Of a stretch of DNA of 64,000 nt, positions 25,944-34,196 are shown piece after piece. Below the pieces are notes generated by a model. It saw only the letters and a list, made by a program, of their open reading frames with translations, was not told the DNA's origin and ran no database searches. The position numbers and the translations under genes were made by a program. Source of the stretch: CAVYGN01 sp964413265 (GTDB taxonomy: Bacteria; Spirochaetota; Brevinematia; Brevinematales; JAOACQ01); NCBI GenBank assembly GCA_964413265.1, contig CAYPRX010000041.1, positions 1 through 64,000 on the forward strand, written 5' to 3'. Each line of letters opens with the position of its first letter. The stretch's first letter is position 1.

Positions 25944-26035
25944 TTTAAGCTCATGCCCTCTGTGTCAAACAAATTAAAATGTCACCTTTTAATACATTTT
26001 AAAATGTGTACAACATTTAAGCTCATGCCCTCTGT
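25943..26035. repeat. Two exact 21-bp direct repeats, 72 bp apart, around a 14-bp palindrome
   Basis: The 21-mer starting ATTTAAGCTCATG occurs at 25943-25963 and 26015-26035 with no mismatch. Between them, 25994-26007 reads ACATTTTAAAATGT, a perfect palindrome. The first repeat touches the -35 box of the minus-strand promoter. It looks like an operator array in the divergent region between the flavoprotein and polyprenyl synthase genes. Confidence 0.75.
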
Positions 26036-26070
26036 TTCATGCCCCTAGAATGCCGTCATTCTTATTTTTA

Positions 26071-26099
26071 TTGAGAAAAGCCCCAAAAAGAATTAAACT
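26071..26099 (+). promoter_or_regulatory. Possible promoter of the polyprenyl synthase gene
   Basis: TTGAGA (26071-26076), a 17-bp spacer and TAAACT (26094-26099), 40 bases before the ATG. Moderate consensus match. Confidence 0.45.
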
Positions 26100-26138
26100 A
26101 TGCAGTTACCGCAATTCATCTAATCAATTGGAGATAAG

Positions 26139-27200
26139 ATGCTTGAATTCTTCAAATCTCATAAACCTGAAATCAGCGCTTTCCTGGAGGAATATTTCAA
26201 TTCAAGGAAAAAAGATCTCGTCAAAATTAATGAATGGGGTGAAGATGTTTTGAAAAAACTGTTTGACTTTGCTTCGTCGGGTAAGATGATAAGGGGAGGA
26301 CTTGTATTACTCTCGCATAAAATTTTTAACGGTAAACAGGAAGATAGCGCCCTCCGCTCAGCAGCTGCCATGGAATTATTCCAGACAGGATTCCTCATTC
26401 ACGATGATATAATGGACAGGGATCTTTTCAGGAGGGGAAGAGAAAGCCTTTTCTATCAGTATAAGAGACATGGAGACAGGGAAGGCTTCCATGATTCCTA
26501 CCACTACGGTGAATCCATGGGAATATGCGCCGGGGACATTGCCTTTTTCCTTTCATTTGAATTACTATCGGAGCTTGCTTGCCCCTCCTATGCAAAAGAA
26601 AGCATCATTAAACTCTTTTCAAGTGAATTTTCCTCAGTCGGTCTTGCCCAGATGCAGGATGTTTCTTTCGGCCACCTTGATGAAAGCCCTGGTGAGGAGG
26701 CGATCCTGAATCTTTACAGATACAAAACAGGGCGTTATACATTTTCCCTCCCCCTGACCATCGGTGCCATACTTGCAGAGAGAGATGCTCGGGAGCTCCC
26801 TCTACTTGGTGAGCTTGGTGAGGATCTAGGCCTGATATTCCAGATCAAGGATGATGAGATAGGATTATTCGGAAGCGTTGAAAAAACAGGTAAACCGGTC
26901 GGTTCAGACCTTAAGGAAAACAAAAAAAATCTATACCATTATTACCTCTTAAGAAACACAGGACCCGGGGAAAGGGAAAAGCTACTAAGGATATTCGGCT
27001 CAGGGCAAATTTCCGGGGACGATATTAATTTTATAAGGGAGCAGGTTACAGGAAAGGGTATTGTTAAATTGATAAATGAAAAAGTCCTCACACTCAGAGA
27101 TAAAGCCGGAGACCTGATAGGGGGAATTAAAAACGCAGATCCTTCGGGAATAGCTGTGCTGCGGGAGTTACTGGATTACAGCGTTGAACGGACAAGTTGA
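26139..27200 (+). CDS. Polyprenyl synthetase family protein
   Basis: Trans-isoprenyl diphosphate synthase fold, 353 residues, condensing IPP onto an allylic diphosphate. The first Asp-rich motif is DDIMD at 89-93 with the expected following R-R-G (FRRGRES). The second motif reads QIKDDEIGLFG, where the third Asp of DDxxD is replaced by Gly. A G-K-x-x-R-x-G-L start (GKMIRGGLV at 48-56) is present. ATG 26139 follows GGAG. It is convergent with ispH, another isoprenoid gene. Product length (FPP, GGPP or longer) is unknown. Confidence 0.88.
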   Translation: MLEFFKSHKPEISAFLEEYFNSRKKDLVKINEWGEDVLKKLFDFASSGKMIRGGLVLLSHKIFNGKQEDSALRSAAAMELFQTGFLIHDDIMDRDLFRRGRESLFYQYKRHGDREGFHDSYHYGESMGICAGDIAFFLSFELLSELACPSYAKESIIKLFSSEFSSVGLAQMQDVSFGHLDESPGEEAILNLYRYKTGRYTFSLPLTIGAILAERDARELPLLGELGEDLGLIFQIKDDEIGLFGSVEKTGKPVGSDLKENKKNLYHYYLLRNTGPGEREKLLRIFGSGQISGDDINFIREQVTGKGIVKLINEKVLTLRDKAGDLIGGIKNADPSGIAVLRELLDYSVERTS

Positions 27201-27216
27201 AAACCTGCAGTGACAT

Positions 27217-28083
27217 TCAGGCGATGCTTAAGAGGTAATCCACAACTTCCTTTTCAATGAAAGGCGGAGTGGATGAAGATGAAACCACAAGGGCGGCCCT
27301 GTACGTATCGATGGGAAGATCAAGCGCCTTTAAATCAATAAGGTCTTCGATAAAGAATGTGTTCTGGTTTTTATTCTTCAGTTTCTGATAGAGCTGATTT
27401 GCATTTGAGGAAATATGGTCACCGATAACAAAAGTCGCATCGGATTTTTCCTGAAGCCTGAGTGATTCCTGTTCACGCAGGCTTGTTATTGAACAAATCG
27501 AATCATGCACTACGATCTCGCGCCCCTTCGAAAATACGCTGGTGATCCTCCGGGATACCTTTTCGAAAAGGCTTCTTTTTCCAGTTGTCTGCGACACTAC
27601 GAGAATTTTCCTGATATCCTTATTAAATCCGGCAATAAAATTTTCCAGGTCGGAACCATCTTCAATAACGTAAAACCCCTCTGCATAACTTACCAGCCCG
27701 AGGACTTCAGGATGATCCTTTTTTCCCGTTATAACTGTAAAAAATCCTTCAAGGGCATGCTTTTGTATATATCTCTGCAGTTCCTTTACCTTGGAACAGG
27801 TCATGTCAACAACCTCAAGTACTCCGCCAAGCCTGTCCTCAGCCCTTCTGTCAATGCCATGAGTCCTGATTACGGCTAGCGCATCAGGAGGTATATCCTC
27901 AGACCTGTCAACGGTCCTGATCTGAAGCGTTTTGAGATATTCGATATAACGGCTGTTGTGTATGAGCTTTCCAAGTACATAAATATTCCTGCCGCTTTTT
28001 TTGATTTTCAGATCAAGCAGTTTTTTTTCGGCAAGTTTTACTCCCGGGCAGAATCCCGAATGTACAGGGATATAAACCTTCAT
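27217..28083 (-). CDS. ispH: 4-hydroxy-3-methylbut-2-enyl diphosphate reductase
   Basis: IspH/LytB uses a 4Fe-4S cluster to make IPP and DMAPP, the last step of the DXP pathway. The 288 residues keep cluster cysteines C12 (GFCPGV), C96 (TCSKV) and C197 (SICSIT), plus H42, H75, H124 and E126 (HPEVLG), and the loops SQTTGKR and ISSNANQLYQ. Several flanking motifs differ from the textbook forms: SICSITSLREQE replaces TICNATxxRQ, and SSSSTPP replaces GASAPE. The reaction is still likely. A typical TIGR/LytB length is 280-320. Confidence 0.88.
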   Translation of the reverse strand: MKVYIPVHSGFCPGVKLAEKKLLDLKIKKSGRNIYVLGKLIHNSRYIEYLKTLQIRTVDRSEDIPPDALAVIRTHGIDRRAEDRLGGVLEVVDMTCSKVKELQRYIQKHALEGFFTVITGKKDHPEVLGLVSYAEGFYVIEDGSDLENFIAGFNKDIRKILVVSQTTGKRSLFEKVSRRITSVFSKGREIVVHDSICSITSLREQESLRLQEKSDATFVIGDHISSNANQLYQKLKNKNQNTFFIEDLIDLKALDLPIDTYRAALVVSSSSTPPFIEKEVVDYLLSIA

Positions 28084-28140
28084 ATAAAAATTATAGACAG
28101 GAAAAGCAGTTTTTGCAAAACAAGCCCCTAAGATATTGAT

Positions 28141-28179
28141 TTGATTTAGTTTTAAACAATGCTATAATGTTATAGCATT
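28141..28179 (+). promoter_or_regulatory. Promoter of the kinase gene with palindromic operator over the -10 box
   Basis: TTGATT (28141-28146), a 16-bp spacer and TATAAT (28163-28168). The -10 box lies inside a perfect inverted repeat, arms AATGCTATAA (28158-28167) and TTATAGCATT (28170-28179), separated by TG. The palindrome is well placed to block RNA polymerase when bound. Confidence 0.65.
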
Positions 28180-28202
28180 AAAATTAAAAGTGAGGGGTCT
28201 CT

Positions 28203-29780
28203 ATGCCAGCTTCAGATAAATCAGATGATGAGTTTAAAGCTCTTATAAATGAGAAGGAAAATCAGATCATACGGCTCGAAAAAATGGTTAACGCGTATAA
28301 AAACCTGTCGGATATGTACAATGAGGAACTGATAGATGCTAACCGCATGCTCCAGGCTCATGAGATCGTTCAGGAGATGATGCGAAAGGAAAAGATCGAG
28401 GCGGACAAGGTAATAAAGGCTCAGGAGATCGTTCAGGAGATGATGCGGGAGGAAAAGATCGAGGCGGAGAGGGTGATAAAAGCCCATGAAAATCTCCAGG
28501 AACTGACGATCATTGAGAAAAAGGAAGCCGCTAAGCTTCTCGAAGCTCAGGAGAATGTCAACCTTCTATCAAAGAAAGAACTGATTGAAAAAGATAAAAC
28601 AATGAAGTTGATACTCAAGATCACCAGGGAAATCGGTACTATTCTTGACATCGACTTTCTTCTCAATAATATTGTGAAAAGCCTCATAGATACTGTAAAC
28701 GCAGACCATGGAATACTTTATATCCGCGAATACAGCAAGCTTTTGCCGAAAATTTTCATAAATATCAAAAACAGCAGCCTGGGTAGCGCTTATTTTAATT
28801 TCTGTCAGGAGATTATTCTGAATTGCGCTGTCTCTCAGAAAAGCACTCTATTGGTGAATAATAAATTAAAACTGGAAAAGGTTGAAATTTGCATTTCCTC
28901 TCTCGCGGTACCTCTGATTTATCAGGATAACCTCCTGGGAGTTCTCTACGCCGATACCATTACGGGGGGTAAATCACTCAAATCAGGAGATCTTTCAAGC
29001 GCTGAGATCTTCGCAGGTCAGGCATCAATTTCCATCAATAATTCCCTCCTTTATGATAAAATAAAAAAGAAAAACCGCGAACTTCTTAATCTCGTAAATT
29101 TTAAGAACGAGTTTTTAAACAGGTTTTCCGATCATCTCCTGAAGCCTGTTGCGGAAGTTAAGGACGAGATTGATAAAATAAAATCATCCCTCTATATTTC
29201 AGGCAGTGAAAGGAACTCACTCATAGAGGCTCTCTGTATGAAGATCGAGAGAATCGAAAATATCGTTCAAAAAACGCTTTCTTTCGGAGAAATGGAATCA
29301 TCGGTTAACGAACTATTCAGGGATACGATCAATGTTAAAGATTTTATTGAAAAAACAATACTTCCAGGCTATATTCCCCTGATATCGGATAAAAAATTAA
29401 ATTTAGATTTAACTTTCTCCTTGGAATTTTCAAATTTTACCGTCAATAAATCAATCATCAGAGTCATATTTAATGAGCTGCTGAGCAATGCCATTATGTA
29501 TAACAAGCCAGGCGGAAATATAACTATCAATGGTTATATTAAAGACAATTATTATTTGATTGATATTACCGATACGGGTCCCGGCATACAGGAGGAGGAA
29601 AAAGACAAAATATTTCAGCAGTTTTACAGGGGCAACGGAGGAATCAAATGGAATGAAAGGGGGGCCGGCCTGGGTCTTTTCATGGTAAAAAATGCACTTT
29701 CCTATTACGGGGGAGACATTAAAATCGACAGCACCTACAGAGATGGAACAAAATTTACTATCTCATTTATGTACCAGTGA
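28203..29780 (+). CDS. GAF-domain sensor kinase-like protein with degenerate H-box
   Basis: A 525-residue cytoplasmic protein with no transmembrane helix. A long N-terminal coiled coil (about 10-140) contains four 21-residue repeats at 52-135. A GAF domain follows (about 145-290), then a dimerisation helix pair and a GHKL ATPase (N-box NELLSNAIMYN, G1 DTGPGI, G2 GAGLGLFMVKNAL). The H-box reads KNEFLNRFSDHLLKPV: the usual phospho-acceptor His position (S-H-E-L-R-x-P) is Asp 310 and His 311 is shifted by one. It may bind ATP but not autophosphorylate in the normal way. No response regulator is adjacent. Confidence 0.85.
   Translation: MPASDKSDDEFKALINEKENQIIRLEKMVNAYKNLSDMYNEELIDANRMLQAHEIVQEMMRKEKIEADKVIKAQEIVQEMMREEKIEAERVIKAHENLQELTIIEKKEAAKLLEAQENVNLLSKKELIEKDKTMKLILKITREIGTILDIDFLLNNIVKSLIDTVNADHGILYIREYSKLLPKIFINIKNSSLGSAYFNFCQEIILNCAVSQKSTLLVNNKLKLEKVEICISSLAVPLIYQDNLLGVLYADTITGGKSLKSGDLSSAEIFAGQASISINNSLLYDKIKKKNRELLNLVNFKNEFLNRFSDHLLKPVAEVKDEIDKIKSSLYISGSERNSLIEALCMKIERIENIVQKTLSFGEMESSVNELFRDTINVKDFIEKTILPGYIPLISDKKLNLDLTFSLEFSNFTVNKSIIRVIFNELLSNAIMYNKPGGNITINGYIKDNYYLIDITDTGPGIQEEEKDKIFQQFYRGNGGIKWNERGAGLGLFMVKNALSYYGGDIKIDSTYRDGTKFTISFMYQ
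28356..28607 (+). repeat. Four 63-bp in-frame tandem repeats (coiled coil)
   Basis: Period 63 bp, coding 21 residues (three heptads), such as AHEIVQEMMRKEKIEADKVI. Units 1 and 2 are nearly identical in DNA; units 3 and 4 have diverged. Recent expansion of a coiled coil inside the kinase gene. Confidence 0.85.
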
Positions 29781-29789
29781 TCCGGTTTT

Positions 29790-31523
29790 TCAGCTGTTCA
29801 AAAAATCCCTGCCTGAAAACAGGAAACGCTTTATCTTCCTTGTAGAGGTCTTGGGGAACTCTTCGCTCCTGATCCTCCATCCCTTTATCTTCTTGTAGTC
29901 AATCAGGACTTTCGATACTTCCCTGAGATGTTTTTCTATTGTCTTTTCAACAAATTCATCCGTTATCCTGAATGAATTCAGAGTACCATAGGTATCAAAA
30001 TACTCATAATTTGGTACGACAAGCGCGTATATATTTTCACCCCTGTCCTCTTCCGACTGAGGAATACCAATAATTAGAGATTCAAGGATAAATGGACTTG
30101 AATTCAGCATTTCTTCGATCTCTTCCGGATAAACATTCTTACCGCCTGGGGTCACTATGATGCTTTTCTTCCGGCCGGTTATGTAAAGATAGCCGTCGGA
30201 ATCCAATTTGCCTATGTCTCCGGTGGCTAACCAGCCGTCTTTGTCTATTACATCAACATTTATCATCCTGTTATTGTAATAACCCTGCATAATATTTGGC
30301 CCTCGTAAAAAAATTTCGCCGTTGCCCTGATCGTCCATTTCACCGATCCTTACTTCCACGCCTGGAAGAGGAATACCAACTGATTCATTTTTTATCTTTC
30401 TTTCCATCCGGTTGACAGACACTATCGGGGAAGCCTCGGTAAGGCCATAACCGTTCAGGATAGTAAGTCCGAGCGTATCAAAACCTTTTGCTACCTTGTA
30501 ACTGAGCGGAGCCGCTCCTGAAACAATAAAACGGATATTGCTGAGGTTTGCCTTTTTCCTGAGAAATTTGAATACCGCTTTACCAGCTTTGTTATTAGTC
30601 ACTTTATTAAGACCGGCGGTAAGATAGTAAAGGCCCATTATTGCATGTCTTACCCCGAAAGGAAGGGTCCTCACCTGTCTCATGATTCCCTCGTAAATTT
30701 TTTCAAACAGAAGAGGAACACCGGCCATAAATGTCACGTTTGTTTCCTTGATGTTGGCCAAGAGCTTATTGGGCTTCAGGCTTTCAGCATAGGTAATGGA
30801 TATTCCTATGAAAAGAACGGCAAGTTCACAGGAAAACTCGAATGTATGGTGAAGCGGAAGTACGGACAGCAGGGTATCACTTTGCCTTATAGGCAGAACT
30901 TTATGTACAGAGTTAAACTGGTGGGCGAAGTTGCTGTGTGAAAGCAGGACTCCCTTCGGGTTTCCCATTGTACCTGAAGTGTAAATAAGGGAGGCTGTGT
31001 CTCTGCCGCTTACTTCAACCGGTGCCATTTCCTCTGCAACGGTTTTACCCTCCGTTATCACATCGGAGAACCTTTTTAATTTACGGGTATAATTGAAGTC
31101 GTTCCCTGAATCGTCAAATATGATAAACTCTTTAATATGCTGAAGGATCTCAGGGGAGGAAGTCAGGTTATCATAGAGATTTTTAGATAAAAACATTATT
31201 TCCGCACCGCAGTCGAGGAGCAGGTTTTTGACCTCAAGATCCGAAAGCCTTGCGTCAAGGGGAACGGCCCAGAGTCCGTTATAAACTATACCAAAATAAG
31301 CCATCAGCCATTCAGGCCTGTTTTCACAGTATATGGCGACCATATCCCCCTTACGCAGATGCTTTTTCTTAAAGAAATATGCCGCGATATATTTTGAGTT
31401 CCTTTTGTATTCATCGAACGAGCATTCCTTGTAAATATCGTTCCTTTCCTTGATCCTTCCCGCCGGCCTTGTCCCGAATATTCCTATATAATCAATAAAC
31501 TCTCTTACTGTTTTCAGTTCCAT
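29790..31523 (-). CDS. Long-chain fatty acid-CoA ligase (AMP-binding)
   Basis: ANL-superfamily enzyme that activates a fatty acid with ATP and CoA. The 577 residues have the P-loop-like motif SLIYTSGTMGNPKGVLLSH, the NGYGLTEASPIVS acyl-AMP motif, DGWLATGDIGKLDSDGYLYITGR and the C-terminal KSIIVTPGGKNVYPEEIEE; the conserved Lys near the C-terminus is in STRKIKRF. It resembles FadD/AAE-type enzymes. ATG 31523 follows GAGAGG. It could feed the acyl-CoA dehydrogenase/ETF system encoded at 21-26 kb (inference). Confidence 0.92.
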   Translation of the reverse strand: MELKTVREFIDYIGIFGTRPAGRIKERNDIYKECSFDEYKRNSKYIAAYFFKKKHLRKGDMVAIYCENRPEWLMAYFGIVYNGLWAVPLDARLSDLEVKNLLLDCGAEIMFLSKNLYDNLTSSPEILQHIKEFIIFDDSGNDFNYTRKLKRFSDVITEGKTVAEEMAPVEVSGRDTASLIYTSGTMGNPKGVLLSHSNFAHQFNSVHKVLPIRQSDTLLSVLPLHHTFEFSCELAVLFIGISITYAESLKPNKLLANIKETNVTFMAGVPLLFEKIYEGIMRQVRTLPFGVRHAIMGLYYLTAGLNKVTNNKAGKAVFKFLRKKANLSNIRFIVSGAAPLSYKVAKGFDTLGLTILNGYGLTEASPIVSVNRMERKIKNESVGIPLPGVEVRIGEMDDQGNGEIFLRGPNIMQGYYNNRMINVDVIDKDGWLATGDIGKLDSDGYLYITGRKKSIIVTPGGKNVYPEEIEEMLNSSPFILESLIIGIPQSEEDRGENIYALVVPNYEYFDTYGTLNSFRITDEFVEKTIEKHLREVSKVLIDYKKIKGWRIRSEEFPKTSTRKIKRFLFSGRDFLNS

Positions 31524-31623
31524 AGTATACCTCTCGAGAAAGAATTATAAAATGGAATTTAATCATAAAGATGAAGATAATTTTAATAAATTTTTACTTT
31601 AAATGCAAGCTAAACTTTATCAT

Positions 31624-32469
31624 TTATAGCGGGCTTGACACTGAATTCAAAATTCCAAAAAAGCCAGTCCTTTTTATTTCCCCGAATTCCCTTAAATCCT
31701 TAACCAGGAACGTTCCGGCAAAACCCAGTGAATTGACCGATATCCCCTTGTAACTTTCAAGAGTTCTGGGAACAAGGAGCATCCATTCCTTTGTAACAAG
31801 AAGGTTGTAAGGCCCCCATTTATCAGAAAGCCCTGTGTATTCCAGGAGTGAATCGTATTTTTCGAGAAGATAATGAGCGGTGACGTTCTCAGGAAGAAAA
31901 TAAAGTCCATGCCTGAATTCAAACCTCGGAACAACTAAGGGACCTTCTCTTTTTTTAAGAGAGGAGATCAGCGGACCTATCGGCAGCCTGTCCATTTGCT
32001 CCGTCAGAGGAAGTTTTATCAATTGCAAATGTTTATGCCTCTGGCTGGCTCCAGCTTTTACTCCGCTGTTATAGAAAGCAAGCCCCTCGATCTTTTCCAT
32101 ACAAAGCCATAAAGCCTCGAAATCAAACTCCGTAAGCGGAGTTTCCTGATCCTCGAAAGACCTGGTTACTATCAAAATATGATTTTTCATCACATTATAT
32201 TTATTCAAAAGGCATATATGAGTTTTCGTCAGTTCATTAACAAAAAGATCCTTTTCATAGGGAAGGAAAGGATCTTTTTCCGAATCAAGGGCGTGCTCTT
32301 TCTGCCCCTTGTTCCAGAACTTCCTGTCTCTTACGCTGAGATGTTTCAGTACAAAGACGATAAAATCGATATCGTCTTTTACAAGCTTCTCATCAGTAGC
32401 ATAGGTCATCACTGCGCCTGAGGTCAGGGCCTGTTCAAATTGCATGGCAATCCTGTCTGGAAAGTTCAT
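31624..32469 (-). CDS. Ap4A phosphorylase (ATP adenylyltransferase)
   Basis: HIT-superfamily GalT-branch enzyme, 281 residues, that phosphorolyses diadenosine tetraphosphate to ATP and ADP. The active site is NSGVKAGASQRHKHLQLI at about 134-151, with the catalytic His in HKHLQ. Further family blocks are HILIVTRSFEDQETPLTEFDFEALW and the C-terminal PYNLLVTKEWMLLVPR. Such proteins occur in yeast (Apa1/2) and scattered bacteria. ATG 32469 has GGAG. A TATAAT about 40 bases upstream may belong to its own promoter. Confidence 0.92.
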   Translation of the reverse strand: MNFPDRIAMQFEQALTSGAVMTYATDEKLVKDDIDFIVFVLKHLSVRDRKFWNKGQKEHALDSEKDPFLPYEKDLFVNELTKTHICLLNKYNVMKNHILIVTRSFEDQETPLTEFDFEALWLCMEKIEGLAFYNSGVKAGASQRHKHLQLIKLPLTEQMDRLPIGPLISSLKKREGPLVVPRFEFRHGLYFLPENVTAHYLLEKYDSLLEYTGLSDKWGPYNLLVTKEWMLLVPRTLESYKGISVNSLGFAGTFLVKDLREFGEIKRTGFFGILNSVSSPL

Positions 32470-32564
32470 TTCTCAAAGCTCCGTTCAAACCGATTTACTT
32501 TATTATTATAATCATGTTTAAAAAATATGTACAGACTAATGTCAGGTAGGAGTGTTTTCTGATA

Positions 32565-34196
32565 TCATCTGATGAAATCCTTAATTTTTTTGAAAATCGG
32601 AGAAGAATTAAGGTCGGTCTTTAATATCTTTTTTTTCGCCATTAACTCCCCGGCTTTCTTGGAAAGACCCGGGATCTGTCTGAGTTCCTGATGTGTAGCA
32701 TCTTTGAGATAAAAAGGATATGGAAGCCCGATAAGGGACCTTTCACGGAATCCTACAACGAAGACGGATATTTTTTTAAGGATAGGAAGCTTTTCGGGAA
32801 TATTCACTGCAATCGGATAAGTACCGATCGGGCGCGCTATACTCCAATCACCCCTTTCCATTTCCACTATGGCATCAGGAATTATAGTACCTGGAGGGAA
32901 AACCTTCTTAATCATCGGCATATCCACATCCCTCCTGATCTTTCCACGGTAATTCCTGAAGGCGGCATCCAGCATCCTTTCATTCTTATCCTTGAAGGAA
33001 TGCATTCTGCTAATGCCTGTCCCTGAGGACAATCTCAATTGCCGTATGTTTATCCTTCTAAGGATCAGGCCGGAATCAAGAACTTTTAAAAGAAACTCGT
33101 AATTCATCTTGAATGTCTCCCTTGTCTCACCGGGAAGCCCCCTGATCAAATTTACTCCCGGAAGCAGTTTTGATATTTCCTTACCCATACTTCCACCTGC
33201 GGAATTTATTATTTCAATGGCTTTCATCACTTCTTCCGGAAAGGCTTTCAGACAGTTCCTTTCAATAACAGCTGGATCTGCACTTTCCATACCCAGAGCA
33301 GCCACATCCCCCGGCGTGTTGAATTTTGCTATAATATTACTTATTATGGCAGATTCGTCCGGAAAATTCGAAATTGTTCCCGGATTCACATTGTCAAGGT
33401 GGAGAGTTTTAAGGTCCGGGACGGCATTTCTTATGCCCTCGTAAAGTTTCAGGACCGAGCCTGTATCGGGCTTCGGAAAACCGTTTACCCACTCTTTCAA
33501 CCTTGAGCCGAAAGAATATAGATCCGCCTGTTTGCCCAGCCGGAAATGAAGGACACCCTCCTTTCTAAGCTCACTGATCTCTCTTATGACTCCTTCCGGC
33601 GATCTGCACATGACTTCGTATGATCCCTCAATGCAGAAAGAGCAGTGGGTTTTCCTCGGGCAGCCTCTTCCCGTCTCGATTTCAGCTATAATATCAGGAT
33701 AGCGGGGATGAAATTGTACAATAAAAGCCCCGGCTGTTGAAAATTTTTCAACTTCTTCTGGTGTTCTCAGCTTTTCGATAGAACTGGCCCCGGAAATGAA
33801 CCGGTATACATAAGATTCTATATCCAGCCTTATGTTGATAATATTCGGCATCTGAGGGCGGTCTGAAGAAAACCTGATCGGCCCACCGACAAGAAAAAGA
33901 GTTTTCCTGTTTCTTTGCGCGATCTTTTCTATTTCATTCAGCCGGAGAGGAATTCCCCCAAGGTATTTGCCAGGAACAGGAGTCCCGGCAATAATTGCTG
34001 CAGCATCGAAAAAGGTTTTTCCGTTTTTCAGGAGATAATCGGAATTTCTCAGCTCATCGATTGTAATATATCCTACTGAGGAAGCTCCTCCCAACCTCGC
34101 CGCTCCGGCAGTATATCTGACGTAAGTAGAGATATACGGGGGCACTCCAAGGCAGGTTGGTTCATCGACATAACCGTCAATGACGATGAATTTCAT
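32565..34196 (-). CDS. COG1031-like radical SAM enzyme with C-terminal helix-hairpin-helix
   Basis: A 543-residue protein. The N-terminal part (about 1-160) is a Rossmann-like domain resembling B12-binding domains. The radical SAM site is ETGRGCPRKTHCSFCIEG, with a C-x5-C-x2-C spacing instead of the usual C-x3-C-x2-C. A TIM-barrel region follows, with GLPGETRETF. The C-terminus holds a helix-hairpin-helix (HQELRQIPGLSKKAGELMAKK). This layout fits COG1031, uncharacterised Fe-S oxidoreductases best known from archaea; substrate unknown. It overlaps the PBP1A gene by four bases (ATGA), so the two are translationally coupled. Confidence 0.82.
   Translation of the reverse strand: MKFIVIDGYVDEPTCLGVPPYISTYVRYTAGAARLGGASSVGYITIDELRNSDYLLKNGKTFFDAAAIIAGTPVPGKYLGGIPLRLNEIEKIAQRNRKTLFLVGGPIRFSSDRPQMPNIINIRLDIESYVYRFISGASSIEKLRTPEEVEKFSTAGAFIVQFHPRYPDIIAEIETGRGCPRKTHCSFCIEGSYEVMCRSPEGVIREISELRKEGVLHFRLGKQADLYSFGSRLKEWVNGFPKPDTGSVLKLYEGIRNAVPDLKTLHLDNVNPGTISNFPDESAIISNIIAKFNTPGDVAALGMESADPAVIERNCLKAFPEEVMKAIEIINSAGGSMGKEISKLLPGVNLIRGLPGETRETFKMNYEFLLKVLDSGLILRRINIRQLRLSSGTGISRMHSFKDKNERMLDAAFRNYRGKIRRDVDMPMIKKVFPPGTIIPDAIVEMERGDWSIARPIGTYPIAVNIPEKLPILKKISVFVVGFRERSLIGLPYPFYLKDATHQELRQIPGLSKKAGELMAKKKILKTDLNSSPIFKKIKDFIR

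Noticed and set aside
28356..28607. CRISPR-like array
   Set aside because: The repeats are contiguous, in frame and code for a coiled coil; there are no spacers or cas genes.
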